DNA of 64,000 bases, from contig KL647304.1 of NCBI GenBank assembly GCA_000727475.1, forward strand, positions 1,573,058 to 1,637,057, given 5' to 3'. Of the stretch, positions 38,000-50,496 are shown in pieces. The translations under genes and the position numbers were made by a program. Source of the stretch: Sarcocystis neurona. Taxonomy: Eukaryota > Apicomplexa > Conoidasida > Eucoccidiorida > Sarcocystidae. The notes under the pieces were generated by a model. It searched no databases. It saw only the letters and a list, made by a program, of their open reading frames with translations, and was not told the origin of the DNA. The stretch's first letter is position 1, and the number at the start of each line of letters is the position of its first letter.

Positions 38000-40900
38000 G
38001 TGCTCCTGAAGGTATGCACTAGTCGTGAATTAAGACGTGCCCGTCCGTAGTTGCCAAGACTGATGGAGCCCAGCATACATCTGCAGGACTGTACGCTACA
38101 TGAGCAATTGCATACACGTACAGATACACACAGAAATTAACATATAAGGATACGTGTATACAGCTGATCTGTGTAGACGTGCAAGTGAATCTGTGGGGGT
38201 GAGTGGGAGCCTGCGTCTGTACATACTTGCTTCCTCGGACACCGTCACATTTCTTGTGTCAACGAAACCAGAAACGAGTTTGAAATGGTTGTGTCTGACT
38301 CGCAACTGAACACCTTCACAAAATATCTTTTTCGACGGGGAGTGACAGTTGCGCAGGACGCGCGAGTCTATGCCTTATCGAAACATTCTTCTTGTGAATA
38401 CAAAACAACTTCCACGGGGGAAGACATTCGGCTTTAGTAGCTGCGTCTAAAAGTGCCGTGCCCATGGGGAAACTCCACAGGTTCTGCCAGGCCGGAGCTT
38501 GCAGCACTGTGACGGAGGAACAGCACTAGCAAGTTTGTTCCCGCTGGAGTAATGTTTCCTGCCAGTAGTAGGTGGAGTGCCACACGGGTTTGCAGTGATA
38601 GCGCTCTCAAAAACAAAAGTAGTAGAAAGTAGCAGGAACTGACATAAAAATAGTAACGTCTACGCGTTCGACGGGTGAAGTCTGCGGAAAGAGGGGCCCT
38701 TTAATTACTTAGGGAAAACATGGCTGCGCAGCTGTTTGTGTGAGGAGGGTAAATGCGGCCGTGCCGTCTAAGTACACAGCACACTTCTTCCGTGTTCGCC
38801 TGCGGGCTGAAGCATCCTATTTTTCATTTCCTCTGTCCTTGTATGGGAGAAGGAGAAATAATGCCTTTTCAGAAAGTGCACTGCAAATTCGTTAAGTTTT
38901 TTCTTCACTTCACAAGGTGTATGTTTTGTTTCGGGGAAGGTTCCACTTGATATCACGAAAAAACCGGGGAAATTATTCTCTCCCGTCTTGCTTCTCTTTC
39001 AAAGTGCGCATTTTCGTGGCTGAAGACAGTCGACTTTTGTAGGAAGCAGTAAACGTTAAGCAAACCTTCTAAGTAGTACCTCCCGTACCTCTCGTGACAT
39101 ACGCTTTTTCCCGTGAAACTCCCGCCTTCCACGGGAAGTGCAATAAAGCTAGTTAAGGCCATTCCTTCTACCTTGTAACACGACAAAAATCATGTTCTGA
39201 ATAAAGCACGGGGTGAAAACCCTTACCGTGGGCCTTCCGGCCGAACTGTCGGAATCCAGGAAATCAGAACAATGATAACGGTGGCCGACGGAAGGTGAAG
39301 GCGACGCCGCACGAAAGACGTTTCAAATTCGTTCTCACGTAGCACCAGTATTGGTAGTCTTATACAGTGCGGTGGATACACTTTACACGCGCCCGGTTGG
39401 GGATGACGAAGAAGCGCCACGTCGTCCGGACCCCCTTGGCCGCCGACGACGCAGACTGGCGAGAGAAATACGCTGCTGTAGACACCCAGGCAACAAGAAT
39501 CTAGATACAATGGGGATTTACGGTCCGATGCCTGTTCCACATAAGAAAGACACTGAAATAGAGAGGCGACGCTGAATATTCAGGAAGTCCACGTGTGCGG
39601 TGTCGTGGTCGTACGCCGTTTAAACGCAAGTACGGTGTTTTTCCTCCATATACAATGAATCTTTCGCTACACACATATGAAAATGAAAGCGAGGAAAAGC
39701 CCGCATTCTGCAGATTTTTGCCCCAACTAGACAGGCCACTACGGAACGCATGCGCGCAGATGATCAGAAAGCGACAGGTGGGAATCACGCGTGCGCATGT
39801 ACATTACGAACTAACAAAAGACATGCACATACACGGTCATAGTACGTTTACAGATAGACTTCAAATTCGTGAGCGGGTATGCACGCGTATCGGCACATAT
39901 ACATATGTGTGTCTGGGTATGTAGGCGCTAACATGGGAGAACTGTTCTCCAAAAGCGGTGATCGTGAGCAGGTGCGCCGAGCCTACTCGAACCACAAGTA
40001 AATTTCACGTCACACACTAAACCCGTTTCTGACAAGCTGCAACAGCTAGTACGAGCGCACCACATATGTGTGATGCGCAACACCTGAAGCTGCTACCGGA
40101 AGACACAGTGATGAGCGTGATCCATGGCGGTGCGACACGTAAAGAATCGTACGGTTCAATATCAGTAGAGGGGCAAGAAACTTGGTAGCGGGCAGTGTTA
40201 GGACATATGTTTTCTTTGTGATGCAGGTAGGACAATTACACAGTATGCCTTCCAGGTGTAATAGGTCGCAGCAGCATGACGCAATGCTTCTGCTTGACTT
40301 TTTCGTGAATTTGTACGCCGCGTTACCTGTGTCTGAGTGCTGCACATGGACAGAAGCGTCTCTAACTCCCCTGTGATACTCTTGTAAACCCGGGCGCCGT
40401 TGAGTGTCCTCATCATAAGCACGGACACTCTTTTTCAGTGCAGATCTGCGGATGTGAAATTGTGAAGTGAGTCTGAATTCCTTTTAAAGCTACGCACCCA
40501 TCTTTTTGATGAATTTTACAGGAACTCCGTCTAAATCTTTCACCTGCAGAAAGGTAAATTTTCCAGCTGCACACAGTTACATCAGCAGACTTGCTAATGC
40601 TGCGTCCGGGTGAGAAAATGAAGGCCGGTGCATTCACCGTGTAAAACAAAACTGGGATGACGGAACACACAGGACGTCTGGCTACAACAAATTTGCCTGA
40701 TACATCCCAATGTCAATTTAGTAGAAAATCAGCACAGTCAGTTCATGCAAAAGCGGAGCGGCAGGAGCAGCACAGCTTTGATAAGATAAATTCTTCTTTG
40801 CGACAGTTGGCTGGAGCTGCTCTACTGGCGTGGCAGCAAATGCACGATTCATTCCAGCACTCTTTTCGTCATGAACGCCCGCATCGCTAACTCAACTGCG

Positions 40901-43880
40901 TGGACAGCTCTTGTAGGCGCTCTACAAGTATGCCTACGTTGGCAGCAAATGGACGATTCATTCGAGCATTCTTTTTGACATGAACAGCCGCATCACTCAC
41001 TCAACTGCGTGGACAGCCCTTGTAGGCACTCTTCTGTGATTTGTCCCGCATCTTCACGAGAATAAAGCCTATGGTACCTGCGAGAGTAACTGGCTGATAA
41101 ACCCGATACGTTAGTTGCGATACCGGCTGCAATTACCAGTTTGCGTTGACGTCCTTCTATAAAAGTCTTGTCAGTGGGGCGGGATCTCCTGAGTCGTCGT
41201 TCAAGCCATTGACGGGCGTTCCTGGTCGTTTAGATGCACAGGCAGCAGTGTAAGTACAGATGCTGGTACGGAACACTCCAACGTAATTGGGACGGCAGTA
41301 CAGGCAGCTGCACCGCTCTCTCAGTAGCAGGTACACCATTAGTTGGATATCGTGGCGCTGCGGACGACGGTGTCTGTAGGAGGCGTGGCCCACCATCAAG
41401 ACCACAACACAGTTTCGCCTGCGCCGTGCACGTGAAAACATTAATATGTATTTTCCCCTTCTCTGGCGTTTTCTGACGTAAAGGATTAGTCGCTACTTCC
41501 ACGCCTACTTCTGTCCATTGAGGACTGCAGCAGTCGCGTGGCGAGTGTACGCACCTTCACCGTCTCTAGAGTGTAGTGGTTGTTTTTGTGAAGTAGGAGA
41601 AACGTCGCTTAGGGGAAAACTGCCCGAATGTTGCATAAAAGCCTGCATGCTCTCTGCGACGAAAACCTTATAACGGCGCAGCAGTGTCGGGAGTACCTAG
41701 GGAAGCCGAGATTTGCACCCCGCGCAGGTTAGCAGTACGAGCAGGAGGTTAAGAATGCAGCTGTCACGCCGATAACATATTTATGTGAGCCTAGACAACT
41801 TCAGAGACACGAATATATTCTTCGTAGTCCCGTTACCGTTGTAGGTGGTATAACTGAAGGATTAGTGTCATACATGCCAAGGTGGAAGATCTGTTGAGGT
41901 CAACATATTTCAGCGGAGCCCGCTGAAATAGTAAAGTGCGGGACCTTACAGCGAAAAGGTACACAGTCCTTCTCCCCTCCCCCTCTCTGTAGCGAGTGAA
42001 GAAGGGGCGTGCGCGCACTTTGTGCACACACGCGCCTGCAATTGTACGTATTTGTGTAGACGTATGATCCTATACTAGATACGTGCAGAGGGAGGTACGC
42101 ACACATAGACAGGTTATAAAATAGTGTGTACTCGCGCGAAGACATCTGGATGTGATAGTCTGTTTCGGCGACAGCGACACTTCGAACCGCGAGCAGCATT
42201 GCAAGGCCTTTCAAAAATGTGGTTCTCCTTGGCTCCTCTCTCTCCGTCCACGCTTGTACGTTCGCTAGCCGATCCCATCTACTCCGGAGACCCCTTGCAC
42301 GGGGGGGGCACGGTTATTCGGTTGGCTGATCTTTATTGAGTACGCCACTGTACAAGGACGATATGTGCCTACACCGTATACACACTTGCTCGTGTGACCA
42401 ATACGTGTTGAAGACTGCGTCTATGTGGGTGCATACGAGGAATTGCATGCGGGAATTCATACGCACATACACGTAAAACGAGAACACCTTACCACAATAT
42501 GGACCTCCGCCTTTACACTGCAGTCCGTGTGATTACATCTTAACAAACACACCCCCAAGCGTATGTCACGTTAGCGGCACCTGCATGTCTACACGTTTCA
42601 GCCACCTTTTACAACCGAGCTTACCACACATCTGACCAAGTGGGACACAATGTTGACCAGCGTAGATTTTAGGGCAGGGCATCCAATAAGACTACCTAAC
42701 AGGGTATGGGACCACACAGAAAGATAGACAGGCGCCTACGTCTAAGAAAGTTTACAGCTTTTCGTCTGCATGTGAGTTACGTGGACGTATAACAGATATC
42801 CACCGCGATCCAATTGGATATCCGTCAATTCATGGGGACAGTTTAAACACATGACACGCCCTGTGTAGAAATATTTATCAGACGCGAAGGCGACAACCGC
42901 GGTCGTGCTGGCGCTGACACGCGCACACATACTTCACATGCGTAAGACAAATTTTGGGTACTCATGGGGGAGAAGCGGCATCTGAAAGGCAGTGGACACT
43001 CCGTTGCGAGCAGCGGAGGTGGGATCCACGTGTATCATTACAGCGAGTGAGATCTAGCACGTACGCTCTGCTTCCTGACAGAGGAAGAACGTGAGCTAAG
43101 AACAGGGGCACAAGATCTTGCGTTTGGTAAACAGCGGAGCCGGGTACGCAGGGTCGTGCAACACCATGTGTGTACATACAACGAGCGCAGCCACAAACGT
43201 TTCTGCAGAGTATGTTTCGATGATTACATGGGGCTCGCCGCTGCAGGCCGACCGTAGAGTAACACGTATTTGTAGGGCCATTTTCTGGTGAAGCACCTGC
43301 ACGTGCGGCAAACGTAGGTACCTCAACTTCTCATCAATCGACGTGCGCAACTAGCAAGCGTGCAGGTGCTACGAGACGCGCCGCGGTGGACTCAGGCGCT
43401 AGCTGCTGCGCGGCTGGCTACCGCGGTTGCTGCTGCTATTCGGCCCATTGTGTTACTACATAGAGACTGTACATTTTCCACGCAGGTAGAGATGGGAAGG
43501 ATGTAGAAGCACCGCTAGTCCACCCTTGCTAAATGCTGCAGGCACATCTCCGTGACAGCGTCGCGATCGTGGTATACGCGACCGTCAAGCGTTGCGACGC
43601 AGGAACTGTGTGTAAGTCCCGTCCATGCTGTTCCACACGGAAGAAACCAAACATTCCTCCTTCTGGTTAACTCTCCTCGCGTATGCGTCTGGACGAACCA
43701 GCGCAGCAGCTACGTGACAGCAGCCTTCGCGCACACGCGTCCTTCCCACTTCTCCATCACGAACTGTGTGTCATGATCAAGCCAAGCTTGCGCGGCGATA
43801 TTTCACGTGACCCTGAGAAGACAAGTGAGGATAAGTCTTTCTGAAGCACGTTTTCCAGACGTCGGCTGCATCGCAACTCC
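38000..43880. other. Microsatellite-poor stretch without a recognised gene
   Basis: Only short open frames, none with a recognisable family and none with supported splice structure. Unlike 12-37 kb, (TA)n, GTATAC and CAG tracts are nearly absent. One two-copy duplication is listed separately. Confidence 0.6.
40832..41034. repeat. Two-copy tandem duplication, period 109 bp
   Basis: GGCAGCAAATGCACGATTCA at 40832 recurs as GGCAGCAAATGGACGATTCA at 40941. Both copies continue through CACTCAACTGCGTGGACAGC-type sequence to CTTGTAGGC-CTCT. Roughly nine in ten positions agree. Confidence 0.9.
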
Positions 43881-43891
43881 GTTTTTCCAAT

Positions 43892-44597
43892 ATGGACGTC
43901 CCCGCAAAAGTGTATTCCATGCGTCCCGTCATACCTCAGAACAGGGCCGACTCAACTGGGCGCATCACCATCAGCAACATTCCACCTGGGGTCACAGAGG
44001 TAATAGGCACACAATACCAAGTCAACTGAACCGCATACATATCAGATATACAGTCCTCTGTCACTGCTGCAGCTCCTAGGTGGTTGAACACAGATACAAC
44101 CTGTTTCCATTTACTGTTGAGTCGACTCCGGCTACGCGGGTTCCCCGCTATTCCCCTACAGATGTGCCTGCGCGACTGTAGGTTCAGTACATATCGCTTT
44201 CACTCCCGTTCTCGGTCCTCTCTCTTTATCACAGGCGCAGCTGGTGGCGAATCTGAAGCATCATGGCGACGCAAAAGTCCACATGTTTGTTCCTGGTTGC
44301 GAGTATAGTCCGGGATGGGCGTGGATAAGTTTCCCCTCCAAAGAAGAAGTACAACGAGTGTTGGAGACAGCGTATTGGAAGGCGCGGAGTCGCGCCGACT
44401 CCGAGAACTCGAAAGTGCCAGCTCCTGCCAACGCCGATAGCATCTTCAAACCGCAGCATGCGAAAAAAGATGGTAACAGACACCCTGTGGATGCGGAGGA
44501 TACCAGCGAAGGTGAGCCAGCAAGTAGCAGCAGCAGTGACCCCGCGTACTCGGACAGCGCCCCCGGCGAACATTCTGATGAAGGAGAGGACATGTAG
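43892..44597 (+). CDS. Small single-RRM RNA-binding protein, two exons
   Basis: Exon 1 is 43892-43999, starting at ATG and encoding 36 residues to VTE, with donor GAG then GTAATAG. Exon 2 is 44235-44597, after a CTTTATCACAG acceptor, ending in TAG. The phase is exact and the product is 156 residues. The RRM spans about residues 24-85: RITISNIP matches RNP2, AQLVANLKHHGDAKVHMF the helix and loop, and GWAWISFPSKEEVQRVL the RNP1 strand and final helix. RNP1 has Trp and Ile where Gly/Phe are typical, so it is a divergent motif. The C-terminal 65 residues are Ser/Glu/Asp-rich and probably disordered. Such small RRM proteins act in splicing or mRNA binding, but the sequence does not say which. Upstream exons cannot be excluded. 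Confidence 0.7.
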
Positions 44598-47226
44598 ACA
44601 ACCAGCACCAGCAGGTACACCCATTCTCTAAGTTCGAAACAAGACCAACAACACACCTGTCCACAGCAAGGACGACGGGTGTGGTTCCCCGTGTAGCGCC
44701 GAGCGATGGGTCGGACATGGGTTCTGATTTACTTATACACGTTTCTCACACGACAGGCTGTGAGAAGGATTTTGCGGCGAGACCCTCGGTGCTGCGGCGT
44801 TCCCAGAGCGCGCCCATGGGAACGAGGGGCTTCACTCTTCTTTCTTATTTGCCCCATTGACGACATTTTTTAATCCCCACAGCGAAGCAGTGCCACGGCA
44901 GAGTTCCTTTCTATAAGAGTGTGTCTGCATTTGTATGCCCACTAATACTACACACGTACGACTCTCCGTAGTGCGCAACTGCCACTGTCGTGTCTCCCTC
45001 CTCTAACTTCCCTGGCGGGTTCCCGCCGCCATTTCATGTACAGTTTCCCAGTAATTATTCACATAGTAACAGCGACACATTCTGGAACATCGAACTAGCT
45101 CCAAATCGAGCTCGTGACGAATTTTAACTTTTCAGAGTCCTCCGTGGGGAGACGCTGTCGTTTTGGTGTAGCCCTTTCAAGTGCCGTCCTCACGATCAGG
45201 TATACACTTTTCAGTCTCCTGATCGACAGTTGGTTACGAATTCTTCCTTAGTCTATACTGACACCTCGCGGCAGAATTTGGACTGAAGATTCCTCCTTGG
45301 TGTACAACGGTGATGCCAACTATGCACCATGGTCAACAGTGTGTTTACAACTATTATCAACACCATACTTCTATCCAAGAAATGATCCAGTACGTTGCCG
45401 GAGTATATCTTGTTCAAAGGGGCCGTATCTGCCTACGGGTTGATACGTGGACTAGGGATATTTTTGAATGACCTTGACAGTACACACTCGCAGCAGTGAA
45501 CAACACAGGCGGCAACTGCGTATACGGATGCGTATACGTCCCGTAGTCCAGTGGTATACTTGACAGCTTCTGGAAGACACAGACTATGTAACTGTGCGTG
45601 TCTGTGTGCACAGGGGATACGTAATATGACCGGTCAGCTCGTAATCACATGGAGATATCTTCAACTTTTCCATCTCCAACTAAGTACCGACAGACCGCTG
45701 AAGAATAGCTCTCACACGGGTCGTCCAGTGGTTGCGCCACGTAACTTCAAGTGTGTACGTACACTTCTGTACAAAGAATAATATCAATAAAGTACACGCA
45801 CGCGGAAACACTCATGTGTCCGCACCTTTTCGCGTCAGCGTACCGACGGCTATTTGCGTGGATGTATGGGTAATTTTATTGGTATGGAGTAAGCAACTTA
45901 ACGTTTCTCGTACCATCACCTGGGTGATTAGAGAGTACCTCCAAAAAATAACGGGTGAAGACAGAATCGACACTTGTGTCAAAGATACGCGGGAGGGGAG
46001 ACAACCATGCACGTCACGCATCAGAGTGGTCGCACCGCAAGGCACACATATATATGTATATACATATGTGTGTATACAAGCCAAAAAGTGGACGTGTCAC
46101 CGGACGTGGGACAGAACGTTGACAGATGACATAAGAGTGTGCTTGTTATGGGCCAGTGAGGCGAGCGTTGCTGGGTGCGGAACACGACAGAGGACGTCTG
46201 CACAAGACGAGATGGCACACCGTCGGGGATAGTAGGTGGGTGTGTCTGTTTTATCGGTGCCTGGCGTTGCAAGTTATCAGGGTTTCCATAATTGCGACCT
46301 GCCGAACCCTACGCTGAAAGAAGAGTTTACAAGCAAACAGTTGTTCCACCTTTTAAACTGTAGCAGCACGTAACCAGCCTTTCTTCTCTCCACAATTTGA
46401 CTGGAGGATTCAAAGAGCGATAAAGAGGAAGTTGCGAGAACAGACCAGAGGACTGACTACGCATTGATCGTACCTGGTGGTTGATGCAGCTGCAACGCGA
46501 GCTCTCCGTAAAATATCATATACTGCGTCTAAGGTCCACAGCCACATCTGGGCCGCTTGACTTTTCTGATAGCATAGACGCGCTCATGCATTCAACGTGC
46601 CCAAACTGCATGCTGCTAGAACTCACTGAGGCGCATCCGTGGCTGCTAATGAGCACCGTTTCCCGCTTGCATAATAGGGAGAAGCGTACCCGACCCTGAG
46701 GTTGCTCGCAACAGCAAGCCACAACGCTAGTTCTATTGTGTACGCAGTGGTTCGTCGTGAGAGTGACCGATTCTCCTGAGGAATGCGATCCATACCTTTA
46801 GCACCGTCTCGAATGGTGCGTCTGTCCCGCCGACGCTTCATGAAAGGCCCCACGAGGTAGCCACCGTCCGGAGTCTGTACGACTGTCTCTTGGAAAGCAA
46901 CATGCAGGATTTTAGAAATACTAAGGCTGCCACACCACTGCTATAGGCGTTAGTGGCCCCACATGCTCCCTGTCGCTGTAAAAGCGAAGTGGTATGCCCA
47001 CAAAACTTCCATATCACACCAAGTTGGTGCAGGGGGGACGCAGTACCGAAGTTTCACGTTGAGTGGCTTCCCCATCGCAAGGTAGGGTACGACGAAGATC
47101 TCGTTCTCGACAGCTCAAATGGTGAACGTAATGTGAGAACGGGCTGTGAGCTTACCGCTGCATTTGACACACATGTGGCGCACGAGACTAAAGAACGGGA
47201 CCTCTGACTTCCAAGTGTTCTCCTCC

Positions 47227-47257
47227 GAAAGTCTTGTGTTTATGACACAAGGCTTTC
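47227..47257. repeat. 13-bp hairpin, 5-base loop
   Basis: GAAAGTCTTGTGT, loop TTATG, then ACACAAGGCTTTC. The arms pair along 13 positions with one G-T mismatch. No gene adjoins it, so its role, if any, is unknown. Confidence 0.8.
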
Positions 47258-47924
47258 CTGTTGCTTTGACGTGTGACCTAGAGACCCTGTCAGCTGAAAA
47301 CGAAAACACAACTTTATGTAGTCGCACATCGCTCGTGCGCTGACTGCTTCTGAGGACGCAAATACATGCTCGTATATGCTATTTTTGACGGTGCATTACA
47401 TTTAAACAGAAGCCGCTGTTCTTCAACGATAGCGGGCTTCGCGTGTCGTGCTCACACACAACATGCTCAAGTATGCTTCTTCGCAGGCGGGGTGAATTTC
47501 AGCGAGCACCTAAAGGGGCTGCTCTTCACAGAGACGTCTTTCATTCTTTGTCCGTATTTCGCCTGTTCCGTTGCGCCGCGGGCAGCAGAGAAAAACGGCA
47601 ACACACTTCTCGTCTGTAATTACTACGTATAGAGGTCCCCTAGCAAGCAGTAAAGCGAAAAGACTCCTCGTTCTGCAGTGTGCGTTAGTTACTTTGGCCG
47701 ACATAAGATTGTACTACCCCGCCATGTGTATCACATCGCCGCACCCAAGCCAGCACAAAACAGACAACGGCGTCGTGCGTTCAGTATGTTTACGCCCACA
47801 TACAGCATTCCATTGTCCAGGAGAGAGTCATCAGCATTGCGGTTGCCAAAGGACAATGTACGCGTGCATTTTTAGTTGAGTGATGTACTCTCACAAAAAC
47901 GTGGCTGAGACAACTGCGTGAGGC

Positions 47925-47950
47925 ACTAGCCGTGCAGCTGCACGGCTAGT
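47925..47950. repeat. Perfect 26-bp palindrome
   Basis: ACTAGCCGTGCAG is followed directly by its exact reverse complement CTGCACGGCTAGT, with no loop. It lies in gene-free DNA. Confidence 0.95.
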
Positions 47951-50496
47951 TGCTAACCGCATGCACAACAAAACACAGCTGCGTACATTCGTGCAAAAGT
48001 GTGCTTCTAAGCATGTGCTTTCTAGGCTCTCCGCCTCAAGAATGGTTCAGTCACTGTCGCGTACAGTCATTAGTAATCTGGCATGAGGTTGCGGAGTTGT
48101 GGACTTCAGCTCAAGGGCTATACATTACTTTCGCTCTATCTTCCGATCAGCACGCGCTTCTTCTATACGTGAAGCACGCTGCACTCATTCGTAAAAAGGC
48201 CAGTAAACGGTAAACACTGTTGATGAAGTTATCGAAGACCCGTTCGGTTCAGGTCATACAGCTATGGTTCTTTTGACCAGTCTAGGTACGTGCACCCACG
48301 AACAGGCACACACTTCCTAGATGGGCATGAAACCAAGGCTAATTCTTGCGCCCTCACTCGTGCGGTACACTCGTGCCCGAAAGCTTCTAACAGCGGAGGA
48401 TCCTAATTCCCTATGCCTTGCGCCTTTCACAGATACAGCTGATGGTTTCCCCGGCACGTAGCTGCGAATCCAGTTCCCTGGGAAAGTCGTCAAACCAAAA
48501 GTCACTGTCTGCAAAAACAACTGCGAATATACGTACACATATTCGTAGGTTTATAAAATCTGTATCTGCACGTATACAGCAGTTTGTTTCTCACCGACAA
48601 CTGCGAGGCCGTCTACAGTACGCACGGGAAGGTCGTCAGCTACGTACCAAAGAGTCTTGGCAGACGTACATAGGTGTACGTGTGAGTGTTGACACGTGTC
48701 CGCGATCTAAAGCTTTCAATTAGACATTCATCAGAACAGACGACTGTCAGGTCTGACAAACAGTTTGATGAACACAGACTGGGTTGTGGAGGAAGTTCTC
48801 ACCAGAAGTAGTTTTTCGGAAGCGTACTTCGGAAGGGGTTGTTACTAAGGAATTTTACCATATTGAATGCCGTAGGGTAATTTGAAACTGATCCAGTATG
48901 CAGACACACTTTCAGCGAACGACGTACGTACAGAAGGCCTGCGCATCTCCTATCTCTAATACAACACCATAACTTGGTGAGGTCATCAACGAAGACGGTG
49001 TACTCACTGTGCCCCTCACACACAGGCTTAGCTGGCCGAGGTAAAGGGCCGTACGCAGGGCATCAAATTGCGACAAGCGTACGCGTACGAGACCGAAATT
49101 CAACTAGTAGCCCCTCGTTGTGCACACACCAGAAGTAATGCTCCTCAACAAAGCGTCGAAGAGGTCGAAGCACACTTTGGGAGTACCAGTACTACCGGTC
49201 AGCCACGCAGCAGGATATTTCTTCTACATGGTCAAGCCAGTGCATATGTCGATCCGTGCACGCAAAAAGCTGAAGTTTGTCAGACCCCACATTCTAAGTA
49301 CAAGCGAGCGGAAAATTCCAGCTGCCAATCACGCTGGCAGTGGACTGCTCAGCTTCCTAGACACAGAGTAGCTTATCAAATACAGAAATCACCCCAATGC
49401 TACGCGTGCGGGGCCGATAGGATCCAAAGTGTGATAACGAAAAGATACGGGAGAGAACTGGTTTTAATGAGGAGAAGACTGCTAAACTTGTTGTCCTGTA
49501 TGGCGTAGACCAGCACCGTGTTCCAAAAGTGTGTGCGAATGCGATAAATTCTTTCCTGTGTAAGTATCTACGCAGAAGGTAATTCGCCGCGCTGTAGTAG
49601 GTCTAAAGTGTAAGCCATCAGGCCACACAGCTTCCTCTCATGAGAACGCTGAGCCAGTTGTTCTTCCACGCCGTCAAACGGAAATTACGCCTTCCCGAAA
49701 AGGTAGATTTTTCTGGATGTCTGACGGTCTGCTGTCGCGGGATTACCTCATACGGCGAAGTGAATACAGACCGCTACTGCAACTACACGCTCATGGCATG
49801 TAGAGGAACTTGGTGAGGAGTTGTATTCAATGGTCAAGCCTGGTGCAGCAGCATTCCCCCCGCTGGAAGGTCCTGCTAGCCTGTTGAGTATAGCGGCAAC
49901 CCCTGCACGCTTCGTGTTCGAAGTAAACTGACCGTGTCCGGTGGGCACTCTTCCGTCATCACGTATACGTTGGAGGCCCCTCCTGTGCTAATTCTCGAAT
50001 CCGGGCATATGCAAACAAACTTATCTATCCATTAATAAGAAAATGCACAGGTTAACCGAACGTGCGAAGTCGACATCGCAAGTAACTGTTCATCTCAACG
50101 CCGCTCACATTTACACGCATTCCGCGCTGCAGTGGTGCGAGATCGCCGGTCACGCCATATACGAATTCTGTACGCTGCACCGTTTTCTCTGAAGGCCAAC
50201 TACAGGGGACGAAGGCCTGCCAGCGGTTCTGTCGCCCACAGTATCCTTGGCGCAAGGTGCAGCCCTACATCGTACACCCACCGCAAAGAAAAATCCCTAC
50301 CACAACTACATGCTCTCACATACCAATTGTGTGTTCTCCTGATTTGGCGCACCGTTGAGGGAACTTCAGCCGCTACCAACAAGACGGCATTTTTTATATT
50401 CGATACATCTTACAAATACTTTAAATTCATCTCAACTTGGGACGACCCGGTGTGTTCCGCATTTCAGTATGACTCAAGTACTTTACTACCTCTCGA

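Larger units (their letters stand above)
44700..50490. other. Microsatellite-poor stretch without a recognised gene
   Basis: Short open frames on both strands, none with family resemblance. The longest + frame (45732-46232) has no supported start and crosses microsatellite-like TATATGTATATACATATGTG. Hairpin-forming elements are listed separately. Confidence 0.6.

Noticed and set aside
45732..46232. 166-codon frame on +
   Set aside because: There is no supported start, it includes microsatellite-like DNA, and composition is that of random sequence.
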